Of a stretch of 36,928 nt of DNA, positions 1 to 8,958 are shown piece after piece; within the stretch, counting starts at the first letter, position 1, and the number at the start of each line of letters is the position of its first letter. The position numbers were made by a program, and so were the translations under genes. The notes beneath the pieces were generated by a model. It was not told where the DNA came from. It saw only the letters and a list, made by a program, of their open reading frames with translations, and ran no database searches. This DNA comes from Flavobacterium shii. Its GTDB lineage: Bacteria > Bacteroidota > Bacteroidia > Flavobacteriales > Flavobacteriaceae. The stretch spans positions 1-36,928 of the forward strand of contig NZ_JAOZEW010000034.1 of NCBI RefSeq assembly GCF_025847235.1, written 5' to 3'.

Positions 1-247
1 TGTTTTTGGTGTAAGTTCCCGAAGCAATGTAAGTTTGTCCGTCTACATCCCAAACAAAGGAATCTCCAAAGCAGATATTCTCTGTTGTTGTTACGGTCGT
101 GGGTTTTGCACCAACAATTAATTCCAATACCTGATCGGCTGTACATCCATTATTGTTTTTGGTGTAAGTTCCCGAAGCAATGTAAGTTTGTCCGTCTACA
201 TCCCAAACAAAGGAATCTCCAAAGCAGATATTCTCTGTTGTTGTTAC
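1..247. repeat. Tandem 153-bp repeat inside the surface-protein gene
   Basis: Bases 1-94 are identical to 154-247, a period of 153 bp or 51 codons, in frame. The first copy starts at the window edge, so the array probably continues. A third, clearly diverged relative occurs at about 1239-1350. Identity at base level, rather than only at protein level, points to recent duplication or gene conversion. Confidence 0.9.
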
Positions 248-2617
248 CGCTGTTGGTTTATCATTAATAGTAATAGTTCCGGTTGCTGTATCAGTACCAC
301 AATAATTATCGTCTTTTATTAAGTTAATATTGTAATTAAAAATACCTGTTACTGTTGGTGTACCATTAATTGTAATAGTATTATTTGAGAAACTTGATGT
401 AACCCCTGCTGGCAAGTTGATTGATGAATCAATACCAGTAATTCCTAATGTTATATGAGTAATCGATGGTAAAATTTCATTAATACAAACTACTGGTGTA
501 GATGAAGAAGCCCCAACGGTTGCATCTTCTTTAATTTTAAAAATAACAGGAACCCTCACAGTGCATTCTGTTATATCTCCTACATAATACGTAGTGCTAC
601 CAGCTGTACTTGTATTTGGCAAATTTGAACCTGGCACCCCTACTGGATTAAATGTAGTTCCCCAACCAATTGGGGCTCCACCAGTCGCCGCAGTATACCA
701 TGCATTAATAGGATTTAAAAAAAAGCCTCCACCATCTGGCGGTGTTAATGTCCAGGTGTAATCTAAGGGATCTTGCGATTCATATGCATTAACAAGAGAA
801 ACCAGCGTATAAAGAGTCCCTATTTCTAGATGCGCTGTTAAAGTTGGAATTTTAGCACCCATTACTCCATAATCATCATCTCCTGTTATCCATGTTCCAT
901 CCTCAGGACAAGTCCCTAAAATGTAATTCCCTTTATATATATATCCCGCCCTATAATCTGTATTTAAACCAGTCATTTTTAAGGTATACGTACCCGTAAC
1001 ATTTACTGAAAAAGTAATTGTACGATAACTTGCCCCTTTAGTATCATAAAATATACATTTAGGAATGTTGTCACTTCTACGACTCGGCATAAATGTTTTA
1101 GGATCAGTAAGTGGATACCAAGTGTCATCAAAAGATATTGACGGCCTGTTGTTTGTGGCTATACTTAATGATCCTGTATCACCTTTACATACAGTAACTC
1201 CATTTGTAATAACATCTGTTGCCCTTGGTGTAGCAGTCAATTCTAATACTTGATTCGCTGTGCAGCCATCATTTATTTTGGTATAAGTTCCTGAAATAGA
1301 ATAAGACTGTCCGTTTACAGGCCAAGTATAGATATCTCCAGAACAGATTATTTTACTTTCCAAAACATCAGGAGGTCTATTTACTACAGAGTTATAAGTT
1401 ATGGCAGAAACATTAGATGTTTTACCATAAGTATCATTAAAAGTATAATTTATTGTTAATGGCCCTTCTACAGAATTATTTAAAGGAGTAAATGTTACTT
1501 TCCCTGTAATATAATCGTAAGTAAATGTTCCTTTTCCTGCAACAGTTTTGGATGATTGAATACCCGGTATATCTTGATCTAAGTCTATTGATTCTCTATT
1601 TATAGCTGCCATTACATTGACAGTTCCGTCATTATTAGTGTTTATATCTGTAGAAGTTGTAGCTGGTAAGCCAGCACATCCAGAGATAGCATTTGACTTC
1701 GCTTTCGGCACAAAAAGTGTAGGCTGATCTACAGAAAGATTTAAATTTCGTATTTCATGGAAATTGTTATCTCCACCAGTTGAGGATGAAATAGCAAATT
1801 TTACCATTGGAGGAGCTTCAGTTATGTACTCATAATTGTTTATCAATAAGGATTTAGTATTGCCATGTTCTAAATAAACATCAATAAAAAAACCACCTGC
1901 TGCTCTAGGTTTTAGTACAATTTCTATTTTTCTAAAACCAGCTTTAGAATTGTCTGTTGCTGTTCTATCTTTTCCTGGCACGCTAAATAAATATGGCGAA
2001 GCTGTGGTTTGTGTACTCGTTAGATAAGGATAGTCAGTAGTTCCTGATCCCTTACCCCGTAATACAATGCTATTAGAGGTAACTTGTGCCGTACCTCCAC
2101 TTTTTCCTTCACTATTAGCAGCAAAATTACCATATTCATCAATCCCTATGCCTAGATATCCTCCCGAAAAACCGTTTAATCCATTCTGTTGAGCATAACC
2201 TAATGAACCCCCATAAGCTCCCGAAGTAACCAAAGGTACTGCTGCATCAAATAATACAAAGCAAATACCATCGGCGCCATTAGATCCGTTTCCTGTATGG
2301 CTATAATATTCAAAAGAAATAGTCATTCCGTATGCAGAAGGAAAGGCATACAAATCAGACCATACCATTCCTCGTTGTTGTATTCCGTTATTTGTTAATC
2401 TTAAAAAACCATTCCCTTCAGAATCCTGATACCCATTTTTTAATCCGGCACCTCCAGTAAGAAGAGCAGGAGGTGATCCGCCAAATTGTATATTAGGAGC
2501 AGTACTATTTGTAAAACTTTCAGAAAAAGGAAATTGAGCCCTGATTTGAAAAGTAACAAAGAATAAAAGAATGAAAGAATAAAGAAAAAGAAATTTCTTA
2601 TAAGTAAAATTTTGCAT
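1..2617 (-). CDS. Exported lectin-like multi-repeat surface protein (3' end outside window)
   Basis: The minus-strand frame is open from an ATG at 2615-2617 to the left edge, giving 872 codons without a stop, so the gene is partial. Residues 1-28 form a signal peptide (Lys pair, hydrophobic stretch, ending IRAQ). Residues about 30-265 resemble an L-type or legume-like lectin domain, with a GADGICFVLFD strand and a GIGIDEYGNF segment. A cadherin/Ig-like stretch follows (GTFTYDYITGKVTFTP). Then come repeat modules of the form C-x-GD-x(3)-W-x(2)-G-x(2)-Y-x(3)-GTYTK-x(3)-GC-x-A-x-QVLEL: one diverged copy at about 1239-1350 and two near-identical copies at the left edge. Large Flavobacterium proteins of this architecture are normally exported by the type IX system and anchored on the surface as adhesins. 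The C-terminal sorting domain would lie outside the window, so T9SS export is inferred. Ligand unknown. Confidence 0.8.
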   Translation of the reverse strand, partial: MQNFTYKKFLFLYSFILLFFVTFQIRAQFPFSESFTNSTAPNIQFGGSPPALLTGGAGLKNGYQDSEGNGFLRLTNNGIQQRGMVWSDLYAFPSAYGMTISFEYYSHTGNGSNGADGICFVLFDAAVPLVTSGAYGGSLGYAQQNGLNGFSGGYLGIGIDEYGNFAANSEGKSGGTAQVTSNSIVLRGKGSGTTDYPYLTSTQTTASPYLFSVPGKDRTATDNSKAGFRKIEIVLKPRAAGGFFIDVYLEHGNTKSLLINNYEYITEAPPMVKFAISSSTGGDNNFHEIRNLNLSVDQPTLFVPKAKSNAISGCAGLPATTSTDINTNNDGTVNVMAAINRESIDLDQDIPGIQSSKTVAGKGTFTYDYITGKVTFTPLNNSVEGPLTINYTFNDTYGKTSNVSAITYNSVVNRPPDVLESKIICSGDIYTWPVNGQSYSISGTYTKINDGCTANQVLELTATPRATDVITNGVTVCKGDTGSLSIATNNRPSISFDDTWYPLTDPKTFMPSRRSDNIPKCIFYDTKGASYRTITFSVNVTGTYTLKMTGLNTDYRAGYIYKGNYILGTCPEDGTWITGDDDYGVMGAKIPTLTAHLEIGTLYTLVSLVNAYESQDPLDYTWTLTPPDGGGFFLNPINAWYTAATGGAPIGWGTTFNPVGVPGSNLPNTSTAGSTTYYVGDITECTVRVPVIFKIKEDATVGASSSTPVVCINEILPSITHITLGITGIDSSINLPAGVTSSFSNNTITINGTPTVTGIFNYNINLIKDDNYCGTDTATGTITINDKPTAVTTTENICFGDSFVWDVDGQTYIASGTYTKNNNGCTADQVLELIVGAKPTTVTTTENICFGDSFVWDVDGQTYIASGTYTKN

Positions 2618-2973
2618 AGAAAAGTAATTTAGAAGCAAATGACTCTTACCTTTTCAAAAGCCATACAATTAGATAACAATCCATTTTTACTTAATTTGCA
2701 TTTTTATAGAGTAAGTAATATTTTTGGATTTTTTTACGCTGCAAAATTCCTCTTTTTAAAGAAAGCTCGTTGATGGTAAAAGACAATAATGTAATAGAAT
2801 AAGCCAATAATAACAACTGTTGAAAAAGTGTTTTGACTTAAAAATGAACCGTTTACCTATTTAACAAACCTTAGGAATAATCCTTAAAATGCGAACTAAA
2901 AAAAATACTATCTTTACACATTAATCTTTTTAAGAACTTAAGTTGCATTAATTGCGACACTACATATAAAATT
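2618..2973. other. Divergent intergenic region
   Basis: These 356 bases separate the minus-strand surface protein from the plus-strand ricT unit and should hold both promoters. The only candidate -7 element I can point to is TATCTTTA at 2909-2916 (plus strand, one mismatch to TAnnTTTG), 57 bases before ricT, without a clear TTG partner. No RNA gene or credible small ORF was seen. Confidence 0.4.
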
Positions 2974-4281
2974 ATGGCATGTACAAGTTGTTCAACTTCT
3001 GATGGTGGCGCACCAAAGGGTTGTAAAAATAATGGGACTTGCGGCACCGATAGCTGCAATAAATTAACAGTTTTTGACTGGCTTTCGAATATGAGTTTGC
3101 CCAACGGAGAAGCTCCTTTTGATTGTGTTGAAGTACGTTTTAAGAACGGTAGAAAAGAATTTTTTAGAAACTCAGATAAATTAACTTTAAGTATTGGAGA
3201 CATCGTTGCAACTGTAGCATCTCCCGGACACGATATAGGAATTGTAACCCTTACAGGCGAATTGGTAAAAATTCAAATGAAGAAAAAAGGAGTTAATCCT
3301 ACTAGTAATGAAGTTCCAAAAATTTACCGCAAAGCCTCTCAAAAAGATATCGACATTTGGTCGGCAGCACGCGAAAAAGAAGAGCCGATGAAAGTTCGTG
3401 CGCGCGAATTGGCGATAGCACAAAAACTCGAAATGAAGATTTCTGATATCGAATTTCAAGGAGATGGTTCAAAAGCAACTTTTTATTATACTGCAAATGA
3501 CAGGGTCGATTTTAGACTTTTAATTAAAGATTTTGCTAAAGAATTCAGTACAAGAGTCGAAATGAAACAAGTTGGTTTCCGCCAGGAAGCTGCACGTTTA
3601 GGAGGAATTGGTTCTTGCGGAAGAGAATTGTGTTGTTCAACATGGTTAACCGACTTTAGAAGTGTAAACACCTCTGCGGCACGTTATCAACAACTGTCTT
3701 TAAACCCACAAAAACTAGCTGGACAATGCGGAAAACTTAAGTGCTGCTTAAACTACGAGCTTGACACTTATATGGATGCTCTTAAAGATTTCCCGGATTA
3801 CGACACTAAACTAGTTACCGAAAAAGGCGATGCTATTTGCCAAAAACAAGATATTTTTAAAGGTTTAATGTGGTTTGCTTACACGAATAACTTTGCAAAT
3901 TGGCATGTTTTAAAAATTGATCAGGTAAAGGAAATCATTGCCGAAAACAAACTCAAAAATAGAGTTTCTTCACTTGAAGATTTCGCAATAGAAATCACTC
4001 AAGAACCAGAGAAAGACTTCAATAATGCAATGGGTCAAGAAAGTTTAACTCGTTTTGATCAACCTAAAAGAAAGAAAAAACCAGCTAAAAAACGCAAAAC
4101 TGTTGGTGAGAATGTTGCTGCAGCAACTACTCCAAACATTCAAACTCCAAAGAATCAGGCTCCAAAAGGCAATAAACCATCTGGAAATAACAATAAGCCC
4201 AATAATAACGCTGCAAATGATAAAAAACCTGCAGAACCTAGAAAACCAATAATTATTACAAAAAATGAGAATAAAAAATAG
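2974..4281 (+). CDS. ricT: RicT/YaaT-like PSP1-domain protein
   Basis: A 435-residue protein with the PSP1 C-terminal domain in its middle. Cysteines are grouped as expected for this family: C3, C6, C17, C23 and C28 near the N-terminus, then two copies of a CG-x(3)-CC motif at C215/C220/C221 and C252/C257/C258. In Bacillus, RicT joins RicA and RicF in an iron-sulfur complex that affects RNase Y-dependent mRNA maturation; Bacteroidota homologues carry the RicT name but their role is not settled. From about residue 355 the protein becomes a Lys/Pro/Asn-rich low-complexity tail, probably disordered. Its last 17 bases overlap gldH, which implies translational coupling, and PBP1A follows. No RicA or RicF homologue is in the window. 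Family assignment is firm; the function here is inferred. Confidence 0.85.
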   Translation: MACTSCSTSDGGAPKGCKNNGTCGTDSCNKLTVFDWLSNMSLPNGEAPFDCVEVRFKNGRKEFFRNSDKLTLSIGDIVATVASPGHDIGIVTLTGELVKIQMKKKGVNPTSNEVPKIYRKASQKDIDIWSAAREKEEPMKVRARELAIAQKLEMKISDIEFQGDGSKATFYYTANDRVDFRLLIKDFAKEFSTRVEMKQVGFRQEAARLGGIGSCGRELCCSTWLTDFRSVNTSAARYQQLSLNPQKLAGQCGKLKCCLNYELDTYMDALKDFPDYDTKLVTEKGDAICQKQDIFKGLMWFAYTNNFANWHVLKIDQVKEIIAENKLKNRVSSLEDFAIEITQEPEKDFNNAMGQESLTRFDQPKRKKKPAKKRKTVGENVAAATTPNIQTPKNQAPKGNKPSGNNNKPNNNAANDKKPAEPRKPIIITKNENKK

Positions 4282-4744
4282 CGGGATTCTACTTTTGGTG
4301 GCTATACTTCTTTTTTCATGCGATAAAAAAAGAGTATTTGATGAGTATAAATCGGTAGGATCTGCATGGCACAAGGACAGCATCGTTACCTTCAATTTAC
4401 CTGAATTAGACTCAACAAAACGATACAATTTATTTGTGAATCTGAGAGATAACAACAACTATCCTTTTAATAATATATTTTTGATTGTTGCTATTGAGAC
4501 CCAAAGCGGATTTACAAAAGTAGATACTCTTGAATACCAAATGGCAAATCCAGACGGTACTTTAATGGGTAATGGTTTTACAGATATAAAAGAAAGTAAA
4601 TTATTTTATAAAGAAAATGTAAAATTTAAAGGAAAGTATAAAGTTCATATTAAACAAGCGGTTAGAGAATCAGGAAAAGTTCCTGGTGTACAACAACTTG
4701 ACGGAATTACAGATGTAGGTTTTAGAATTGAAAAAAAAGATTAG
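4265..4744 (+). CDS. gldH: Gliding motility lipoprotein GldH
   Basis: A 159-residue lipoprotein with signal peptide and lipobox LLFSC (Cys19), followed by the GldH body (DEYKSVGSAWHKDSIVTF, then LFVNLRDNNNYPFNNIFL). GldH is one of the lipoproteins needed for gliding in Flavobacterium johnsoniae, and gldH mutants also show chitin-use defects linked to type IX secretion. It is anchored in the envelope; its biochemical role is unknown. The start overlaps the end of ricT by 17 bases and the PBP1A gene begins 11 bases after the stop, so the three genes are probably one transcript. The length matches the family. Recognition rests on the conserved N-terminal half and this gene order, which I recall from related genomes. 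Confidence 0.88.
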   Translation: MRIKNSGILLLVAILLFSCDKKRVFDEYKSVGSAWHKDSIVTFNLPELDSTKRYNLFVNLRDNNNYPFNNIFLIVAIETQSGFTKVDTLEYQMANPDGTLMGNGFTDIKESKLFYKENVKFKGKYKVHIKQAVRESGKVPGVQQLDGITDVGFRIEKKD

Positions 4745-4755
4745 AATAGATTTAT

Positions 4756-7059
4756 ATGGCTGCTAAAAAAAACAATCCAACAAAAACTGAGAAAGACATC
4801 AATTATTACAAAAAGACCTTTTGGAAAATTTTTGGCTACGGTTTATTAGGTGTTATTACCTTTTTCTTATTTGCTTCATGGGGAATTTTTGGTTCTATGC
4901 CTTCATTTGAAGACTTAGAAAATCCAGATTCTAATTTGGCTACCGAAATCATTTCGTCAGATGGAGTGGTAATCGGTAAATACTTCCAAACAAATAGATC
5001 TCAATTAAAATATTCCGACCTTCCAAAAAGTTTGGTCGAAGCACTTGTGGCTACTGAGGATGAACGTTTTTACGACCACTCAGGTATTGATGGACGAGGA
5101 ACATTAAGGGCCGTTGCAAGTTTAGGAACCAGCGGAGGAGCAAGTACGCTTACACAACAATTAGCAAAACAATTATTTCATGGTGAAGGATCTAAGTTTT
5201 TACCTTTTAGAATTGTACAAAAAGTAAAAGAATGGATTATCGCTATTCGTCTTGAAAGACAATATACTAAAAATGAAATCATTGCAATGTACTGCAACGT
5301 ATATGATTTTGGAAATTATTCTGTTGGAGTAAGTTCTGCAGCACAAACCTATTTCTCCAAAGAACCGAAAGATCTAACCATGGATGAATCGGCTATGTTA
5401 GTTGGGATGTTCAAAAACTCAGGTTTATACAATCCGGTAAGAAACCCACAAGGAGTTAAAAATCGCCGTAATGTTGTGCTTTCGCAAATGGAAAAAGCGG
5501 GCATGATTACTAACGATCAAAAGAACAAACTACAAGCGTTACCTATCTCTTTAAAATTCAAACTAGAAAGCCACCGAGAAGGAACTGCAACCTATTTTAG
5601 AGAATATTTGCGTGATTACATGAAAAAATGGGTAGCCGAAAATAAAAAACCAGATGGTTCAGACTACAACATTTACAAAGATGGATTGAAAATATACACA
5701 ACTATCGATTCCAGAATGCAATCATATGCTGAAGAAGCTGTTTCGGCACACATGAAAAATCTACAAGAAGAATTCTTTCAGCAATCCAAAACAAACAAAA
5801 ACGCACCGTTTGTTAATATTTCTGAAGCTGAAACACAACGAATTTTAATGCAGGCTATGAAATCTTCAAATCGCTGGGCAGTGATGAAATCTGCTGACAA
5901 AAGTGATGACGAAATCATAAAATCATTTAGTGAAAAAGCAAAAATGACTGTCTTTACCTGGAAAGGTGAAAGAGATACTATCATGACTCCAATGGATTCT
6001 ATCCGTTACTACAAACACTTTTTACAATCTGGTTTAATGGCAATGGAGCCACAAACCGGTAATATAAAAGCTTGGGTTGGAGGAATCAATTACAAATATT
6101 TCCAATACGACCACGTTGGACAAGGAGCAAGACAAGTAGGTTCTACATTCAAGCCGTTTGTTTATGCAGCAGCCATTGAACAATTAAACATGTCTCCTTG
6201 TGACTCAATTCTTGATGGTCCATTTATGATACACAAAGGACGTCATCACGTTACGGCCGACTGGGAACCAAGAAACTCAGATAACAGATACCGCGGAATG
6301 GTAACCTTAAAACAAGGTTTGGCAAACTCTATCAATACTGTTTCGGCAAAATTAATAGACCGCGTTGGTCCGGAAGCAGTAGTTGAGTTAACACATAAAT
6401 TAGGTGTAAAATCTCAAATTCCGGTACAACCTTCAATTGCATTGGGAGCAGTAGAAATCACTGTTGAAGATATGGTTGCAGCATACAGCACATTTGCAAA
6501 TCAAGGTGTATATGTAAAACCTCAATTCTTAAACCGAATCGAGAACAAAAGCGGTGAAGTAATTTATGAACCGATCCCAGAATCTCATGATGTATTAAAT
6601 AAAGATATCGCTTTTGCAGTAATAAAACTTCTTGAAGGTGTTACCGAAAGTGGTTCAGGAGCACGTTTACGCACTCAAGGTGGCGGTAGCGGCGACAAAC
6701 GCTGGACTGGATATCCATACTTGTTCAAGAATCCAATTGCAGGTAAAACAGGAACGACACAAAATCAATCTGATGGTTGGTTTATGGGTATGGTTCCAAA
6801 CTTAGTTACTGGTGTTTGGGTAGGTTGTGAAGACCGTTCGGCACGTTTTAAAACTATCACTTACGGTCAGGGAGCAACTGCTGCATTACCAGTTTGGGGT
6901 TACTTTATGAAACTTTGTTACGCCGATCCTACTTTACAAGTTTCTAAGTCTGAATTTGAAAGACCTGCAAATCTATCCATAAAAGTAGATTGTTACTCGG
7001 CTCCAAAAGTAAAAGACACAACCAATACAGAACAAAATACAGACGAATTCGAACTGTAG
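4756..7059 (+). CDS. mrcA: Bifunctional class A penicillin-binding protein (PBP1A type)
   Basis: A 767-residue peptidoglycan synthase. A short cytoplasmic tail is followed by one membrane anchor (about residues 24-46). The GT51 glycosyltransferase domain has the motif ATEDERFYDHSG with the likely catalytic Glu101, then GGASTLTQQLAKQL at 127-140. The transpeptidase domain has all three penicillin-binding motifs: STFK with nucleophile Ser463 and Lys466, SIN at 525-527, and KTGT from Lys664. It polymerises lipid II and crosslinks stem peptides in the periplasm. The insertion between the domains (about 300-430) is Lys/Ser-rich and weakly conserved. It lies 11 bases behind gldH, which ties wall synthesis and the gliding lipoprotein into one unit, and it ends at a strong terminator. 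Confidence 0.95.
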   Translation: MAAKKNNPTKTEKDINYYKKTFWKIFGYGLLGVITFFLFASWGIFGSMPSFEDLENPDSNLATEIISSDGVVIGKYFQTNRSQLKYSDLPKSLVEALVATEDERFYDHSGIDGRGTLRAVASLGTSGGASTLTQQLAKQLFHGEGSKFLPFRIVQKVKEWIIAIRLERQYTKNEIIAMYCNVYDFGNYSVGVSSAAQTYFSKEPKDLTMDESAMLVGMFKNSGLYNPVRNPQGVKNRRNVVLSQMEKAGMITNDQKNKLQALPISLKFKLESHREGTATYFREYLRDYMKKWVAENKKPDGSDYNIYKDGLKIYTTIDSRMQSYAEEAVSAHMKNLQEEFFQQSKTNKNAPFVNISEAETQRILMQAMKSSNRWAVMKSADKSDDEIIKSFSEKAKMTVFTWKGERDTIMTPMDSIRYYKHFLQSGLMAMEPQTGNIKAWVGGINYKYFQYDHVGQGARQVGSTFKPFVYAAAIEQLNMSPCDSILDGPFMIHKGRHHVTADWEPRNSDNRYRGMVTLKQGLANSINTVSAKLIDRVGPEAVVELTHKLGVKSQIPVQPSIALGAVEITVEDMVAAYSTFANQGVYVKPQFLNRIENKSGEVIYEPIPESHDVLNKDIAFAVIKLLEGVTESGSGARLRTQGGGSGDKRWTGYPYLFKNPIAGKTGTTQNQSDGWFMGMVPNLVTGVWVGCEDRSARFKTITYGQGATAALPVWGYFMKLCYADPTLQVSKSEFERPANLSIKVDCYSAPKVKDTTNTEQNTDEFEL

Positions 7060-7079
7060 TTTAGCTTTAAAATAATATT

Positions 7080-7131
7080 ATATCCTTTTGTTTCTTCTGA
7101 TTTTTCGGAAGAAATAAAAGGATATTTTTTT
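7080..7131 (+). terminator. Rho-independent terminator after PBP1A
   Basis: The arms 7080-7097 and 7108-7125 pair over 18 positions with a single G-T wobble, around a 10-base loop, and run into a T tract (7125-7131). The hairpin begins 20 bases after the PBP1A stop and closes the ricT-gldH-PBP1A unit. Confidence 0.92.
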
Positions 7132-7458
7132 AGAACAAATTAATCCAAAAACAGAAACTTGAAGAAAAGATTTACGCAAAGGGTACAAAGTTTTTAAATC
7201 CTTTTAATCAGGGTAATCTGTGGCTTAAAAATTAACCGCAAAGTTCACAAAGATAAAAGCACAAAGTTCGCAAAGTTATTTAATAAATTAAGCTTTGCGA
7301 ACTTTGCGTAAACCTTAGCGTCCTCTGCGGTTAATCACAATCGTTGTTAAATTATATCCGGCAAATTACCTTGTAGATTTATTTTTTACGAAATCGTTAT
7401 AATTTAATCTAAAATTGGTATTTTTATCAAAAATATACGTCAATACAAGACAAATAAT
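7132..7458. repeat. Intergenic region with a palindromic CGCAAAG-type repeat
   Basis: The gap before the CoA-transferase holds a nested inverted repeat. The outer arms TTAACCGCAAAG (7232-7243) and CTCTGCGGTTAA (7323-7334) match at 11 of 12 positions. The inner arms CAAAGTTCGCAAAG (7262-7275) and CTTTGCGAACTTTG (7293-7306) are perfect complements. CGCAAAG/CACAAAG words recur across 7173-7275. The same opening, TTAACCGCAAAG, recurs at 36864 near the right edge, so this is probably a dispersed element. Nothing codes here; 7335-7458 is an AT-rich leader with no promoter I can call. Confidence 0.75.
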
Positions 7459-8160
7459 ATGATTAGTAAAAAAGTCAACACAGTTCAGGAAGCAATTCAG
7501 GGAATCAAAAACGACATGACAATTATGTTTGGCGGATTTGGTTTATGTGGTATTCCGGAAAACACTATTGCCGAATTGGTAAAAACAGAAACCTCAAATC
7601 TTACTTGCATCTCTAACAATGCAGGTGTCGATGATTTTGGTTTGGGATTATTATTGCAAAAAAAGCAAATCAAGAAAATGATTTCTTCTTATGTAGGTGA
7701 AAATGCCGAATTCGAACGTCAGATGCTTTCAGGAGAATTAGATGTAGAACTTATTCCGCAAGGAACACTAGCCGAACGTTGTCGATCAGCACAAGCCGGA
7801 ATCCCCGCTTTTTTCACACCCGCAGGTTATGGAACCGAAGTTGCCGAAGGAAAAGAAGTTCGTGAATTCAACGGAAAAATGCATATCATGGAGCACGCTT
7901 TCAAAGCTGACTTTGCTATTGTTAAAGCATGGAAAGGTGACGAAGCCGGTAATCTAGTTTTTAAAGGAACGGCCAGAAACTTCAATTCTTGCATGGCAGG
8001 CGCTGCAAAAATCACAATTGCCGAAGTAGAAGAACTAGTTCCAGTTGGTACACTTGATCCAAATCAAATTCATATTCCCGGGATAATGGTACAACGTATC
8101 TTTCAAGGAGAAAAATTTGAAAAAAGAATTGAGCAACGTACGGTGAGACAGAGAAATTAG
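7459..8160 (+). CDS. scoA: 3-oxoacid CoA-transferase, subunit A
   Basis: A 233-residue CoA-transferase family I alpha subunit, full length. The N-terminal GGFGLCGIPENTI motif and the SNNAGVDDFGLGLLL segment are typical of succinyl-CoA:3-ketoacid CoA-transferase, as is the FFTPAGYGTEVAEGKEVREF stretch at about residues 115-134. With subunit B it moves CoA from succinyl-CoA to acetoacetate or a related 3-oxoacid in the cytoplasm, feeding ketone-body or branched-chain degradation products into acetyl-CoA. Subunit B follows after 82 bases that hold an inverted repeat. The exact substrate cannot be told from sequence; acetoacetate is the family default. Confidence 0.93.
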   Translation: MISKKVNTVQEAIQGIKNDMTIMFGGFGLCGIPENTIAELVKTETSNLTCISNNAGVDDFGLGLLLQKKQIKKMISSYVGENAEFERQMLSGELDVELIPQGTLAERCRSAQAGIPAFFTPAGYGTEVAEGKEVREFNGKMHIMEHAFKADFAIVKAWKGDEAGNLVFKGTARNFNSCMAGAAKITIAEVEELVPVGTLDPNQIHIPGIMVQRIFQGEKFEKRIEQRTVRQRN

Positions 8161-8166
8161 ATAATG

Positions 8167-8221
8167 AGAAAATTTGTCAATTAGGTAATTATTCTAACAC
8201 TATCTAATTATCAAATTTTCT
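8167..8221. repeat. AT-rich inverted repeat between the two CoA-transferase subunits
   Basis: Arms 8167-8184 and 8204-8221 are complementary at 16 of 18 positions around a 19-base loop. There is no T tract that would make it a plain terminator. It may be an mRNA structure that tunes the subunit ratio, or a remnant of a dispersed intergenic repeat. Confidence 0.6.
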
Positions 8222-8242
8222 AATTAACACATTAAAAAAGAT

Positions 8243-8899
8243 ATGTTAACAAAAGAAGATATTGCAAAACGAATTGCACAGGAGCTTAAAGACCGTTATT
8301 TCGTGAATTTAGGCATCGGAATACCAACATTGGTAGCAAACTACATTCCGAAGGGAATCGACGTTGAATTTCAAAGCGAAAACGGCGTTCTAGGAATGGG
8401 GCCTTTTCCTTTTAAAGGAGAAGAAGATGCTGATATTATTAATGCAGGAAAACAAACTATTACGACACTTCCTGGTGCTAGTTTTTTTGATTCTGCACTT
8501 AGCTTCGGAATGATTCGTAGTCAAAAAGTGGATCTAACCATCCTTGGTGCTATGGAAGTTTCCGAAAACGGTGACATTGCTAACTGGAAGATCCCGGGGA
8601 AAATGGTAAAAGGAATGGGGGGAGCGATGGATCTGGTAGCTTCTGCCGAAAATATTATTGTTGCCATGATGCATGTAAACAAAGCAGGCGAATCTAAGAT
8701 ATTAAAAAAATGCACCTTACCCTTAACTGGAGTTGGCTGTGTAAAGAAAGTCGTTACCGAATTAGCCGTTTTAGAAATAACACCAAAAGGTTTTAAACTT
8801 TTGGAACGTGCCCCAGGTATTTCCGTAGAACATATTATAGCTTCTACCGAAGCCGATTTAATAATAGAAGGTGATATTCCAGAGATGACTATAGACTAA
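8243..8899 (+). CDS. scoB: 3-oxoacid CoA-transferase, subunit B
   Basis: A 218-residue beta subunit carrying the catalytic glutamate in QSENG (Glu46), which forms the glutamyl-CoA thioester intermediate. NLGIGIPTLVANYIP at 22-36 and the GAMEVSENGDIANWKIPGK stretch at about 109-127 are characteristic of the succinyl-CoA:3-ketoacid type. It works as a complex with the product of the gene at 7459-8160, and the pair forms a complete two-subunit enzyme. A strong terminator follows 23 bases after the stop. Confidence 0.94.
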   Translation: MLTKEDIAKRIAQELKDRYFVNLGIGIPTLVANYIPKGIDVEFQSENGVLGMGPFPFKGEEDADIINAGKQTITTLPGASFFDSALSFGMIRSQKVDLTILGAMEVSENGDIANWKIPGKMVKGMGGAMDLVASAENIIVAMMHVNKAGESKILKKCTLPLTGVGCVKKVVTELAVLEITPKGFKLLERAPGISVEHIIASTEADLIIEGDIPEMTID

Positions 8900-8922
8900 T
8901 AATTCATCTTAAAAACATATAT

Positions 8923-8958
8923 AAAAAGGCTAACACGTAAGAAATGTTAGCCTTTTTT
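8923..8958 (+). terminator. Rho-independent terminator after scoB
   Basis: Arms AAAAAGGCTAACA (8923-8935) and TGTTAGCCTTTTT (8945-8957) pair perfectly around a 9-base loop and end in a T run. Confidence 0.93.

Noticed and set aside
1..247. Possible CRISPR array from evenly spaced repeats
   Set aside because: The repeat is in frame within a long open coding region, the unit is 153 bp, and there are no short repeats with unique spacers or cas genes.
2871..3203. Minus-strand ORF of 110 codons
   Set aside because: It overlaps the start of ricT on the other strand; the ricT reading is clearly the coding one.
4045..4458. Minus-strand ORF of 137 codons
   Set aside because: It is antisense to the Lys-rich tail of ricT and the start of gldH, where AT-rich low-complexity sequence keeps other frames open.
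7370..7378. ACCTTGTAG word resembling a REP arm
   Set aside because: Only nine bases match and no opposing arm is present, so chance is sufficient.
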